Source of the DNA: Calycina herbarum
Lineage: Eukaryota; Ascomycota; Leotiomycetes; Helotiales; Pezizellaceae
Direction: 5' to 3'
Assembly (NCBI GenBank): GCA_001414485.1
Contig: LLEY01000086.1
Span: 205,054-269,053 of the forward strand
DNA: 64,000 bases
Shown here: one piece after another, positions 31,979 to 44,191 of the stretch
Layout: the number at the start of each line of letters is the position of its first letter
Numbering within the stretch: position 1 is the first letter of the stretch
Notes under the pieces: model-generated
What the model was told of the DNA's origin: nothing
Databases searched by the model: none
Seen by the model: only the letters and a program-made list of their open reading frames with translations
Translations under genes and position numbers: made by a program

Positions 31979-34900
31979 GGTTCTCGGCGTTTAGAAGAAG
32001 GATGGAGGGAGGATTTCCCCAGAATTCTCAGCTTAGCTCGGCACTGTAGCTGTGGACTGCCTCTTCAGTAGATCTCAGAGACTGCTTTCGAGGGTGTAGA
32101 TGAACAGTTGATTTGAGATGGGCAGATAAAAGAGGGGGAAGACGAAGAGAGGAAAAGAAAAGGCACAGCTTGCGGGAGGTAAAGTATTCAAATACCCTTT
32201 TCCTTCTGCCTCTGCCTCCACGGAATCTCCATAGCCCATCCAAAAAGCCCCCAATCGGGGAACCTCTAGGAGATGGTACATGTAGCTGTGCCTTTCCGGG
32301 AGACCCATTGGTCGGCGACCTCGAATTCAATTCGCTCTCCAAATATAATCTTCTGGCTATCGATTCTTGAAACGAAACAGTGGAGAACAGGTACGAGGCA
32401 GGGAAGCCAGCAACCAGGAATTAGAGAAATACCCCTGTCTGGGGATTTGTTTTACGAAGCCTCAAATCAAAGACGCTGGAGAGTCAGCCGCTGCATGCCT
32501 CTGACAGCTCCGAGCCACGAGGGGGCCATGCGATCTTCAGGGAGGATGTCGCACATTTTTAGCGTTACAAGATTAGAAAGGCCGGGGAGGGATAATGTAA
32601 ACATATTAGGAGGACTGCTGGGGTAAGTGCACTCAGCTTTTCTTTGTTGTGGTAAGTTCTTAGGTGCTCGACGCACGCCGGCGTCACAACGTGGTAGGCA
32701 CTTTTGGCTAAACCCAAGAAGCCAAATTCAGAAGGTAACAACAATTTAAGGGCGAAGAATAATACAGTGATGTACTCGAATGCTTGCATCACGGCAACAA
32801 ATTGCCCACAATTGGGTCCATCAAACACATTATCATGATCCGGAAAACTGCTCCCAAGACATCAATAAAGAGTATTTTCACCACAGGATAAAATAACCAT
32901 AAAATAAGATGTAAGGCCGATTTGGGAGATGACCAAGATAGAGATGACAACTTCGGTTCTCGAATTTTTTCACGCCTACGCGCCGGCAATGGAGAAGAGT
33001 GTGGTGTCACAAAATCTCAAGAGGACAAACTGCCTGGTTTAAGCCTGGCAGAGCCAAAACGCGTCCACTTGAGGCTCTCTCTCCTCTTACAAATGGCTGT
33101 CTTACCACACGCGATTTGTGACCCCCGACGTTGCTCATCCGTCGGCCCGTTTAAGGCTGTGAACTTTGGCACGATCTACTTTCTCACTGCATACCTTTCC
33201 TATCACACACCACAAGCTACTCCGCTCCGTTGCAAGCACTTCATCGGTACTGGCCGTGCAACATTACCCCTTTTCACATGCCTATGACATCCAAATGTCC
33301 AAATATGGAACGCAAAGTCGTATCTGCGGGGTGCCAGCGCGCGGAATGGAGTTTTCTGTTTGGTTTGAATATGATAAATCGTCCGAAGGATCTGGAGTCT
33401 TGTATGGCATGGGATTTCTCTGCAGTATTTCGTGCATGTTGTCCGCCCAGACGCAGCTTGATTGCCGCTTGGTTGTGCTGTACGAAATATCGTGGAGTCC
33501 ACGTGTCAGTGCCGGCAGGGCTTGAAGCCAAAAGCGGAATTCACGAGTATGTACGAGTTTATCCTATGCAGGCCAATATCACAACAATCCTTTCGGTGTG
33601 CCTTCGGTGTGGCCGATGAAGTGACTAAGTCCACGAAAGAAAGACCGTAAATCGACTGGGAAAGTACAGTACTTCCGGGCGTCACCAGTTTGTTCCCTTG
33701 TACGTGCTTTCGGAGAGAAAGGAAACTTGAGGTTCGGAACTTGCAAACTCATAGGCATTGCACAACGCCTCGAAATATTCCTTTACTCTTGGCTTCTCAT
33801 GAGCGATCGAGATAAGTATTCCAGTACTTTGTCTGGGATGGAGTTGGTTGGACACGACCACTTTCAATGGGTCGGCAGGATTCCAAGGTCGTTCCAATAA
33901 GGATATGCCAGCTTGTAGACCCAAGGCAATCAATCGTAAGTATGTCAGAATGCAGACGAATTAAAATTGGATCAACTAAACCCATGTCCCAAATTAAGTA
34001 GTAGATGACGCACAGCCGAGACACCATACCTAGATAAGTCATCTCTTCGAACAAGGCTGAGCACGTGGTAGGAAACACATGCACCTAGGATAAATAAGAC
34101 ATTATCCATGAAGCACCCCTATTCCAACCCCGTCTCAAAGTAGAAATATACGCAACCAGAGGGAGATAGATACTGCAAGTCCTTTGGATTCCAGAAGCTG
34201 CAGTAGCTCTCTGCTTGCATAAGCGTCATGATTGTGGCTCCCAACACCCAACAGCTTTCTTAGACTGCAGAAACAAAAGCACCAACAAGAAGCGATCGTT
34301 ACCATAAAACCATGTGTAATGTAATAAATCCCAAGTCGCAGAATTTGTAACAACCTAAAAGGTAATATAGGCAAAGGAAGCAAGAACTCCGTTGATGCAT
34401 AGGTAGGGCAGTACATTCGAAGGCTATCTACATATGCAGTCATACCGTGTCCGAGGTCAGACAATATATGAAGGTATGAAGGTACCATAAGAATGTTCGG
34501 CGTCCCCGAGAAATAATTTTGAAGTATGTAGAAACGCAAATTGGAATGAAATTGATGAATTTTTAATACCTCACTTAAGGGAGCACGTCTTGGCGAAGGA
34601 GATCGTCACACTGAGTTGGAGGACACACGTAAAGTACTTAATTTTTGGGGTTTCAATAACAGCAATAGAAACTAGTAACTCCAAACTCCATGCGTATTTG
34701 CAAGCATAGAAAGAAGCAAAAATCGGTCCTCGAGCTTAAACAGTCAAACCTGTAGAAAGATCAGTTAGTAAGAGTGTCGAGAGGAGACAAACAAGGGGTT
34801 TGTTCCCACTCACCATTTTTCTAGTTCCTACAAGTTATTATTTCCCCCAGCAATATGCACAGCTATTACAGAAAATGTGTTTCCGCACGAGTTTTCAGAC

Positions 34901-35046
34901 AATAGATGAAAGTCTACTCAACGACTTCTGACTTAACACCTGAGGGAATCCCTAGAAGATGGGTGAGTAAGTTATTGCCAACTATGTAGGAAAACACCGG
35001 AATGACTCGGGAGCATCAGAGCCAAAGGAGAGAGTGTGACAACACA
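31979..35046. other. Gene-poor 3 kb stretch with unassigned frames
   Basis: 31979-32350 is probably the promoter and leader of the three-exon gene. Around 33682-34084 (minus) an open stretch reading LERPWNPADPLKVVVSNQLH and then HEKPRVKEYFEALCNAYEFA has coding-like composition and could be the last exon of an unrecognised gene, but I could not connect upstream exons. 34135-34539 (minus) is open but hydrophobic and random-looking. No tRNA or repeat family was seen. Confidence 0.35.
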
Positions 35047-36430
35047 TCACTCACATTTGTATCGATTAGACCATTTATCATTGAAATATGACTCAAAAGC
35101 CTCGCAATCACGGAAAACTCGATCATCAGGCGTCCAGTACTCGTAACAATTCTGGAATATCAATCGTACATCGGCCTCGAATTCTGCAGCAGTTGGGTAT
35201 TCGTTTTGATCCATCTTGGCCTTGATAGTCTTCAGATCCATAGGTCGCTTAACGACGTCGAAATATTTTGGAGCCTTGTCTCTAACTGGGTCAACCGGTT
35301 CCTTGAACGGGCCAACAAGGCGAGTCCAAAATCCAGGGCCAGAGAGCATGCGAGTAATGAGATCCCGGCAGTATGCAAGCTCGCGATCTGGATGCATTAG
35401 TTGACGGTTGTTCGATGGGGTTGGTGGGAGAGGCTTGGTAAATTTGAGAGTGTGAATCTTTCTTGGCGGTTCGGGCTTCCGAGCTGCCTTCTTGACAGTT
35501 TTTACTTCGTAAACTCCGTCACCGTTGACGACCAAGTTGTTACCTTCAGACTTTCGAGCGCGTTTGGGAGCAGGTTGACCGTAAGGGCTTTGGTATTGGG
35601 GTTCATCGACTTCGTTAGGTTGTGGAAGGTACGGGTTGTTATTGGGGATATGAGTAGCTAAAGCAGTCTTTGGTGTAGCTGGTAGGTCAGACATGACAAT
35701 AACAAGTTCCGAGAGAATTTCTTGTGGTAAAGATTTGGCAAATGCGTTACGAACTTCGGGAGAAGCGCGCACTAGTGGGGGTTAGCAGAGCTCGAGTAAA
35801 ATGGCCAGAATGTAGTAAATAAACTCACTGTGTTCGGCAGCCCATTTGATAAGCATCTCTCTCAGGCCGCTGCCCTCGTCGGTCTCTTTCCAGGCTTGCT
35901 TCAAAAGCTCAGTTCCAGGGATAACACCAGTCAATTGTCTTCTCTCTGCCATGACCTCAAGAACAGCAGTACGCAAAGGGGCCATTTTCAACTCAGTCGC
36001 CAATTTCCAAACACCCATTAATTGAGGATATTCGGGTATGGGTCGTCCCGCACGACTATCATAAACATGACCCGTGAACATGAAGCGTTGAAAGCAACCG
36101 AAGATCTCCGTATCCGTGTCTGGTAGCTTAACGATATGTTCAACTTTTTTGACCTCTCCTTGCTGACTGAATAGCTTGCGGTAGAAGGGAGAGTGGGCGC
36201 AGAGGAGGTCTTTTTGAATGCCGTAAGGGGTCTCGTCCTTGCCGACCAAAACAATGACGAAGATAGGATGAGGATCGCTGTAAGTATCAGTGTTTGTCGT
36301 GAGATAAGAGAGAGATGCCGTATCAAAATGTACGGATGACTTACTGCCATGAAAATGTAGTAAAAACATCAGCAGCCTCGACTGGCTCAGCAGTGAGTTC
36401 TACGCCTGGGGTTTTTTCGATGGTCTCCAT
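35047..36430 (-). CDS. BTB/POZ plus bromodomain protein
   Basis: Three exons (36345-36430, 35829-36277, 35047-35771) with GT-AG introns of 67 and 57 nt join in frame to 419 residues. The start is METIEKTPG; the frame is open back to 36616. Residues about 30-150 form a BTB/POZ domain (IFVIVLVGKDETPYGIQKDL, then LLCAHSPFYRKLF). A linker follows with an NLS-like PAPKRARK. Residues about 305-412 form a bromodomain (KAPKYFDVVKRPMDLKTIKA, FEADVRLIFQNCYEYW). The acetyl-lysine-binding Asn of the canonical NCxxYN motif is replaced: NCYEYW, with Trp391 at that position. BTB domains dimerise or bind Cul3; bromodomains read acetylated histones. The pairing suggests a chromatin-linked adaptor, but the altered pocket makes acetyl-lysine binding doubtful. 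Introns fall at the edges of the BTB block. Confidence 0.85.
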
Positions 36431-37339
36431 TTTGTAGTGTTCGGGGATGGCGGGGTAGTTTCCTTCCAATCCAACAGGCCTAGGTATTCGTCGCTTTTTT
36501 CTGGCGAACCCGTGGAAACCTCGCGATAGGTGAGCTCTATCACTGTGCCTGGAGTCAGCATATGAGGGTATTGATGTGCGGTTGAAAGAGCTGTCGGCAG
36601 ACTCGTCATCGAGCAAATTGCGGATATTGCATCTTCTTCAGCACCACTCCGATCGAGTCGTCGATAGAGGATCTTATTGAAAAGTGCGATTTCTTTGAGA
36701 TAGACCTCAAAGAAGATCATAATATCTCGCGCTGCCGTCTGAAGCTTAAGAATCGCCATGGCGGTATGAAATGGCACATCTCCCAAACCCCGCAATGCGA
36801 CACGATCGATATGAGGCCAAAACCATCGATAGAAAGAAATGAGACATACCTTATTTCGTAGGATGCGAAAACCCGCGCCCCTGGATGGATGAGGGTCGTG
36901 GCTAAGATTGAGGTTGAGGTTTTGACGAGCTGTTTCGTTGCCGTCGCCGTTGCGTGCGCCAGTCCATCTTTTTTAGTGAGCCTGAGCTTGGGCTGCACAA
37001 CAAGGAGCAAAGTTAAGTTGTGCATGCATAACTTTATGCCTCCCCAAGCTTCAAGCACATCCACATCCCCTCTGAACTTAACACCTCAACCACCCCTCTT
37101 GTATAATATCATGGAAAGGCCAACATACTACAATATCCTGTAAACAAAGGCTGATCTGTGGGCTTTATTTGTTCCTTATGTACCACCCCATCGCCAACCC
37201 ATATGCTCCCCTCATTGTTCATTCCAAGACTTTGCTAACCCCAGCTTCCAGGATATCTCCCGCAATCCTCGCGACTCCACACAAAAAGAACCTACTCCGT
37301 ACGAGATATCCGATCGAAAACCTGTTAATCCAAGAGCCA
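36431..37339. other. Upstream region of the BTB-bromodomain gene, no separate gene called
   Basis: Minus-strand frames at 36341-36616 and 36400-36795 overlap in different phases and could be untranslated leader or upstream exons. From 36800 to 37339 no recognisable frame is present; 37020-37160 is C/A-rich and probably holds the promoter. Confidence 0.4.
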
Positions 37340-40146
37340 CTACTCTATCAACCGATGGATCATATCCAGCCCCTCAGCCTCCCATTTCTCACACTGGGCT
37401 GTTGACCATCCCTCCTTGGCTTTATCGATATTGACCGAGCCCTCGTTCTTGATAACATTGGCCATGATGTCGCTTGCTTTGGCCAGTGAGACACCGCATC
37501 TCCTCAATTGTCTGCAATATCGCGAGTGGTATTCAGTGTCATCTGCAAGCTTGCCAGAGATTTTCTCTACCTCCGGATGTAACACAAAGATATACTCTGG
37601 AACTCCCAATAAGAGCCAGTCTTCAGACCAGGTTTCCATCAACTTCTTATCATACTCATTATTGAAATATGTATCTTTCATTCTCTCAATAAAGCTCTGG
37701 TGGATGCGGGAGAGCAGACGCGCGCAACTTTGGTGCATGGCGTGGTAATCGAAATTGACGTCGACGCAATTGAAGGATAGGAGGACTGAGATGAGCTCCA
37801 GCATATTTACCGCAGTACCTGGTTTACCAAACTTGTCTATGTTGATGGTGGCCTTGGGAATGTGATCTTGGAGGGCAGCAACAACCTTGGAGTATTCGAT
37901 TTTTGGCCGCGGGAGAGGAGACCTAACGGGCTTGTCGACGTCGAAGAAAATTGCGTGAACTGGGGGAATTTCACGGAGGTTTCTATCCAAGTCCTCCTTT
38001 CTTCTCTTCATTCGCTTTACTCGTTCCCAGAAGTCTCGAGGTGTTGTTGGTCGCTCGCCTCTAAAAGCTTCTGGAACTCCAAAAGGCGAGGTTAACACCT
38101 CCTCTAGGGTCTTTAAACCTAGCCAGGAGTCGTCCTTCAACCGCAAAAGATCGTCGAAATCGGCCTCACGAGTCCAGCGCCACACTTTCACGTTCTCTAA
38201 TCCTCGCCAAGGGGTATTGTCATTGCGTACTATTGGACGGGTCTGAAATATATTCTCGGCTGTGTGCTTCTCGATCAGGTATTCCATATCTTGCCATTTC
38301 GTCTTCAACAAGTTCGATTGTCTTGCGGCGTTGTAAAGGTGGGCCGCTGCAAGGATAGAATCGTAATAGTTTGAGCACACAATGGCATTAAAATGAACAT
38401 TGATCTTGAACCAGTAATCGAGGGTTCCGCAAAGCAATGGGTGGATTCGATATAGTAAGTTGTCTTTCATGTAGTTTTCCAAGAATCTTTTCTGCGTGTC
38501 TGGTGGTTGCTTGTTCTTCAGTTCCGATACAGCTTTTTTAATGGGATCCTTCTCTACATATTCCGAAACTAAGTCGATCCATCTCGGAACTATCTTAATA
38601 TTGGTGAGTTCGAACTTTGGATCGTTGATTCGCCGAAGCTCTGCGGTCGAATTTTGCCACAAGTATGAACTTGCAATGGTTCTCACTCGCTGTCCAGTCG
38701 CGCTGAGCTCTCGTGAGGCTTTCGAATGGTCCAATTGCGTAATGTGGAAAATGTCCAGATATACCTGCATCGTGAAAACGAGCTCAAGTGGAGTCTTTTC
38801 AGAACATGCATGTTTTTCATGGATGATTCTCGTGAGGCCATCTTGAGCCGGGAAAATGACTTGCAATCTAAAACCTGTATTGAGGATCAGCCATAAACGC
38901 TGGATGATCTTTTCATCCTGCGTGTATCGCGCATGGATATTATCCTCTCCTTCAGGAGCCTCGGTGATGTCGGATTCATCCATCCAGTCAAGCTCCCACA
39001 ACTGGAATTTTTCAATCCGCATTAAGCGCTTGAAACTCTCCGAGACAGGGTAGGATCCCAAATCTGCTTGTTCTGCTGTTTTGTAGTTGAAGAATTCCTC
39101 TTTTGACTTGCGGTGGTTGAGGTCGATTCCGGGGCATAGTCTTTCGTATACCCAATCGATCCAGTCTTCTTCCGATGGTGCATTCTCGAAGGAAGTCTTG
39201 TTCCTGACTTGTTCCTGAACACTACTCCTCATCATCTCAATCGCCATGTTGGTAACATTTGACACCGTGTTGAGATCCAAAGTCCCTTCAATATATTTCT
39301 TCCATATCCCTTGGATATAGTTTCTCATAGCCTTGAACTCGTTGATGAAGAACATGGAGTAATCCAGTAGTTCATCTTCGGGACGAAGTACGAAGTCGAA
39401 ATGGGCAGAGGAAATTTGTGGTTCGTTATCGTCGGAGTCATCGAGACTGAAGTGGCCGAGCTTATCACCCAGCTCTGTACTTGATGGTTCACGTTCCTCG
39501 TCCTGGGAGGAAACTCGGGGCTTCTTGTCGTCGGAGGATTCGTTGTGGGAGTCGTCGTGCTTAGCTGTACCCGTGGGCTTCTGCTCCTCTTTCTCTAAGT
39601 CCTGCTCTGGACAGGCCCTCAAAGATTTTCGCACCCGTTCAAGAACTCGAATGAATTAAAAATGACTCTTGTTATCTTTCCCCTTCCCTCTTCCCTCGCT
39701 AAAAACACCGAAAGCCTTTCGGCGGAGGGAGATCACCTCGTCCATGATCCACGTGATCTCTTTTGGGATGGGAGCTTCTGCCTTCGCGATTGCTTCAGCG
39801 AGTTGAATCCATTGTCCGGTCGTAAGGGGGTATTCGGGCCGGTTTCTCTTCCCTCCTCTCTTCTTTTGCGATTTCTGCGCTGCCTGTGTTTCGACGGGCT
39901 CGAGGGTGACGCCGCAGGCCTGCCCGAGGTCTGCGAGGAAGGATGCGATTCTCGATGCTCCTTCTTTGTACCTGTGGTTGGTTAGTACATGTTGCTTGAA
40001 ACGAGTGTGTTAATGTCAGGCGTTATATGATGTTAGGTCTCCTGTGGCCATCAAGTGTTGCGGTAGAACCAAGGCGGGGTAGTTTCTTACTTCTCATAAG
40101 CCTCACCAAGGCAAGACTTCAAAACCTTTGCTGTTGTGGATTCCAT
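37340..40146 (-). CDS. Large DUF6604-like protein with in-frame stop or unusual intron
   Basis: Exon 1 (40091-40146) starts MESTTAKVLKSCLGEAYEK. A 119-nt intron leads to exon 2 at 39971, continuing KYKEGASRIASFLADLGQA and later YPLTTGQWIQLAEAIAKAEA, a pattern fitting the N-terminal DUF6604 domain of large fungal proteins. At 39656-39658 an in-frame TAA interrupts DNKSHF-stop-FIRVLERVRKSL, after which the frame is open for about 770 codons to 37340. With the stop read through the product would be 895 residues; as written it ends at 123. A 63-nt GT-AG intron (39646-39708) would remove the stop and keep the frame, but its GTGTTT donor is poor and it deletes residues the family seems to keep. The long C-terminal part is helical, with YLDIFHITQLD and SPFGVPEAFRGERPTTPRDF. 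Function of the family unknown. Confidence 0.7.
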
Positions 40147-41451
40147 AATGATGGTATGTGATGGTCTTTGGTAAGAGTCGTTATTGTACAGAATACTTCG
40201 TCCAATGCAACAATCAATATGACAATTTAGGTCGTGGTTGATGGTGGAATTGCAGAGGTGTTGGCGTTTGCAATGGAACAGAAAGACCGACTTTATGTAT
40301 TTCGGTCCTGAGCTTTCTTGTTTACCGTACCTAGAACAGGCTAGAACCTTAGCGCTAAAGCCGGTGATTGGTTGGGGGAGTAATTTAAAGGTGACGGCTT
40401 TAAATGGAAAGAGGATGTTATCGGATTCACTGTGGATACCTTGATCTTGCTGCTTTGCTGCGATATAGGGGCTCAAACATGTTACATTGGAAAGAGAGGG
40501 TTCTTTGGTGTCAGGACAATATTATATCAAGGTCTTTCCATTGATGAGGAATTGAAGTTTCTTGCTGTTATAGGCGAAAAATTCAAGGATGTGGTGATAT
40601 GTCGTGTTTTATACAGGTATATTGACAAAAGAAAGAACAGTGTTCGGATACCCTTTAAGGGGCTGCCTTTCTTGGGTACGGAAGTATTTATGAATCTCAA
40701 TAAAACACTTTCTCTTTGATTGAGCAAACAATTTCATCGCAAAGTCAGTTTTCTCTGTGGTCTGCTTTCCTTCTTGGTCTTTTTGTGGGACTTCTTTTTA
40801 TATGATGGCTCAAAACGAGACCAGAGACCCACTCCTTATGACTTGTACGAACATAAACCGTTAGTTTACAAGTCATTTGGTATATAAGATGTGATTTAAT
40901 TGAGTTCAGAGTTATTTGTTTGTGCTTAAATTCAGAACCATGGCTGCCTTGTCTTCATTGGTGAAGCTCACCTCTCATAGTGTTAATTGTATTTTCAACT
41001 TTCCAAAATCTACAAACTATGGCAATTTTCCTTTGGATATATTTGCTAGAGTTATAAATATCCTTTAGAACTGTTAATCGTGAGTGACAATTGTTGTGGG
41101 GTAACAAGGGAACAACCTTTATCCGCTTCCGTGGGGAAAGTTTGTCCTACTTGGGCGTTATTGTTTCTCCGCATTTTCAAGAACTCCTGAAATCAAGCAC
41201 TCGACACCTCACCCAAACTATGAAATATACCTGCTCTTTTTATAGGATATCTGCTCATGGTTGCATAATTTTTGTGGGAGACACTGCCTCTTCCTGGAAC
41301 CAAGATCTGCGATGATGGGCTGCCATTGATCAGGGCACTGGAGCCCTTCCCAAGGACCAGGAGATGGATATAAATGAGCTACCTCCACGCGATGGTTCTT
41401 GGTAGGTCATTGAACTCTATTCCCATACAGTATTTCTGTACATTCTTCCCA
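40147..41451. other. Divergent promoter region, no gene
   Basis: The 1.3-kb gap between the divergent starts of the DUF6604-like gene (-) and the oxygenase (+) is AT-rich in parts, with short random frames only. Confidence 0.5.
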
Positions 41452-42532
41452 ATGTCTACTTCATTCTCTTCCCTTCCCATCGTGTCTCTATCAGCCCTCT
41501 CTTCTCCTGAGCAGAATGAGGGGCAGCTCCTTGAGCTCTCTTCTCGTCTAGACGAGGTCTTTTCAACAACAGGATTCGCATACTTGACGGATCTGCTGCT
41601 CACCTACACTCACGACGACGTGTTTGGGCTCTGCGATAACTTCTTCGGGGTCAATGGGGTGTCGGGCAAAGATAAGATGCAAATTGCTAAAAAGACGTTT
41701 GTGAAGAGCAACAAAAACACATATCGAGGGCACGTATCACTGGCATATATTCCCGTTCAAAACTGACCAACTTGGCAGATACTTTCCAACCCAGTCCGGG
41801 GCAGATAATCTCAAAGAAGGCTTCGAACTTGGCACGCCTACGACCAGACCAGCCTCTTCTCAGTCCCCACTCGTCAGCGAACGATTCAACCTTACAGAAC
41901 CGAATGTTTTCCCAATGTCAACCCCCACCTTCCGTCACCGTTGCGAAACCCTTCATACCGGACTCCAAAGCCTCTCTGCGAAACTCCTATCTCTCCTCGC
42001 AGTGGGACTCGGAAAAGCCCCCTCCTTTTTCGATCACTACCTCGAAGAATCCCTGAGCACCCTCCGACTTCTTCACTACCCCCTTGTTCCCGAAGAAAGA
42101 CGACAAGAGCTTATTTGCACACCCCATACCGATTCCGGTATCCTCACATTGTTACATCAAGATACAACCGGTGGCTTGGAAGTTCTGAACAGTGAGGGAC
42201 AATGGATTCCAACACCATACGTGCCAGGCAGTGTGGTTGTCAACATCGGAGATTTAATGGCTAAAGTTAGCGGTGGCAGATGGGTTGCCACAAATCATCG
42301 CGTTCGTTCAGTGGGCCGTGATCCAAATTCTGTCGCGAAGGGTCGATATTCGGTTCCTTTTTTCTTTGAACCGGGTCTCAATTGTATCGTGAGGAGCATG
42401 CAAGGTGATGAGGTGGTGTATGGGGAGCATTTGCTTGAGAAGATGAAAGGCTGGGTTGAGTTCCAGGACGTGGAACAAGAAGAAGTTCCAAATATTGTCA
42501 AGGTTGAGCGACAAAGTGTGGAAGCTTTTTAA
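41452..42532 (+). CDS. 2-oxoglutarate/Fe(II)-dependent oxygenase, isopenicillin-N-synthase-like
   Basis: Two exons (41452-41729, 41779-42532) give 343 residues. The N-terminal part is DIOX_N-like (SLPIVSLSALSSPEQ, RLDEVFSTTGFAYLTD). After the splice the typical TYRG-YFPTQSGADNLKEGFE is restored. The iron facial triad is H209-x-D211 (TPHTDSG) and H266 (TNHRV); 2OG binding is by R282-x-S284 (GRYSVPFF). The intron starts GC rather than GT: only a GC-AG intron of 49 nt (41730-41778, with CTGAC branch) keeps the frame, while the GT three bases on does not fit. Such enzymes hydroxylate, desaturate or cyclise small molecules, often in secondary metabolism, but I see no biosynthetic cluster around it. 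Substrate unknown. Confidence 0.88.
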
Positions 42533-44191
42533 TCTGGATAATTGTGTTTGGCATTCTTAAATTGCTTAAAGTCGTTGTACTAGACTTGGAGAACCAGGCC
42601 TTTGGAAACCAAAGAGAGCATAAAAAATGAAACCCCAAAACACCCCGAAGAACAAGTGCAAATCCTCCCGTTCATCGAAAACCCAATACAAACAAAAGAA
42701 ATTCCAAGCCCGCCGCCACAGATGCTCTAGTAATGCCGTTCAGACGCACTCCCATCTACCCCAGTCTCTCTCCAAGTCTTCTCCTTCTTCACCTCCTTCA
42801 TACCACCGTTTCTATCCTCTTTCTTTCCGCCTTTCTTGTTGTTTGTCGATTTGGTGGTGGCGGTGGTGGTGGAGCTTTTATCAATGTTATTCCATGGCTC
42901 CTCGGCCGGAGTTTCTTTGAGCCAGCGGTCCATGATGAAACTGATAGAAATTAGTTATTATGTCATCTGGTCATGCCAGGGGTTTGAAACTCCATACGGG
43001 TGGAATGCAAAGCTCGGATGAGAAAATCTCTCGTTCGATGTCTATGCTGGAGATCTATTGATGAGAGTTAGTACTCTTGTAATGCATACGGAAAACTATG
43101 ATCATATACCAAAGATATCTTTGATTTTATACCAAGTGGAGCATATGCCTATTCAGTGTTTATTGTGTTTGATCTATGCTAAAAGAACTTTGGCAAAAGA
43201 GTACTTTATATAACAGCAATACTCGGTTGGCATATACAAGACAAACAGCCTGAGAATTCGCTACGAATCATAGGGGTACTCGTCGGCCTCAACTTCTTCG
43301 GTCAATGGCCAATTGAATGAATACATTTTCTGCCATGCAGATGGTATGAAGCAATACGGTTGCGTCGTCAGAGGACTTGTTGTCTTACAGCACGGGGCAA
43401 ACGGCAAACTGGATATCAGTCGACATGGGTTTGAAGCTTTCTATTTGCTGGATTATTGCTCTGCATACCTACACATTGGATAATGACTTCTTTCTTGACA
43501 CCCATTCTTAGTATATTTTTGCCGTGCAGATATTGGCATTGGGAAGAGCCTCACTGCAACCCGAATCAACTCAAAACCATGTCAGACACGTTTCTTATTC
43601 TTTCCAGTAAAGGCGTTGTGGCAACAGAGTTTCTGCCGTGCAGCAAGACTGTCATTGCAGAAGCCCATTATCTGGTAAGCCTTCGCATGCAAGGAAATTC
43701 ATCGTACACTTTCTATGGTTCGTCTATTAAGGCCATCGATATGCAGAGCAATTCGCAAACTATGTCAAGGCTACACGTACATAAGCAGGTACCTGCTCAT
43801 AATTGCATTATATTCGAATGGGAACGGCTATACTATGCATGGCAATCTTCAAGGTGAGTCGCCTCTTGGAATCCCGAACTGTAATAGGACGCTACGATGC
43901 CTTGTGGTGCAGAAAGTTGGTAATGGTAAAGCCACTTCCCATGATTGGCGGAGCTGATGAGACCTGCATATGCACGGCAATTTTCTTGGATATCAAGAAA
44001 TTGCCGTGCAGCAAAACACTTGGTGGTAAGCAAGGCTGTGTGCCATCACGACGGGCAGAGTTTCCATTCTCCTCACCTCTCAAAACAGGTGTATATGAAT
44101 CCTGTTGACGACCCATTCTCCATGGAGTACAGTGTTTCGTTTCTGGAGACCCAAACTTCCCACATTCGACCTCCATACATCTCAACCCAAG
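42533..44191. other. Gene-poor stretch with an inverted repeat
   Basis: A minus-strand frame at 42727-42933 (MDRWLKETPAEEPWNN, then Lys-rich) is preceded by a good AG acceptor with a CTAAT branch site near 42945-42960, and could be a terminal exon, but no upstream exon in frame was found. 43200-44191 has only short frames, four copies of a TGCCGTGCAG-like word and a hairpin at 43971-44010. Confidence 0.35.
43971..44010. repeat. 40-nt imperfect palindrome (hairpin)
   Basis: TGCACGGCAATTTTCTTG pairs with CAAGAAATTGCCGTGCA across a short loop with one bulged base. The terminal word TTGCCGTGCAG also occurs near 43514 and, as CTGCCGTGCAG, near 43635. Confidence 0.75.

Noticed and set aside
34135..34539. 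134-codon minus-strand hydrophobic frame as a membrane or terpene-cyclase gene
   Set aside because: A few residues looked terpene-synthase-like at first, but no DDxxD or NSE metal-binding motif is present and the frame has no neighbours that splice to it.
42727..42933. Lys-rich minus-strand frame (MDRWLKETPAEE...)
   Set aside because: A good acceptor precedes it, but no upstream exon joins in frame and no family is recognised; left as unassigned.
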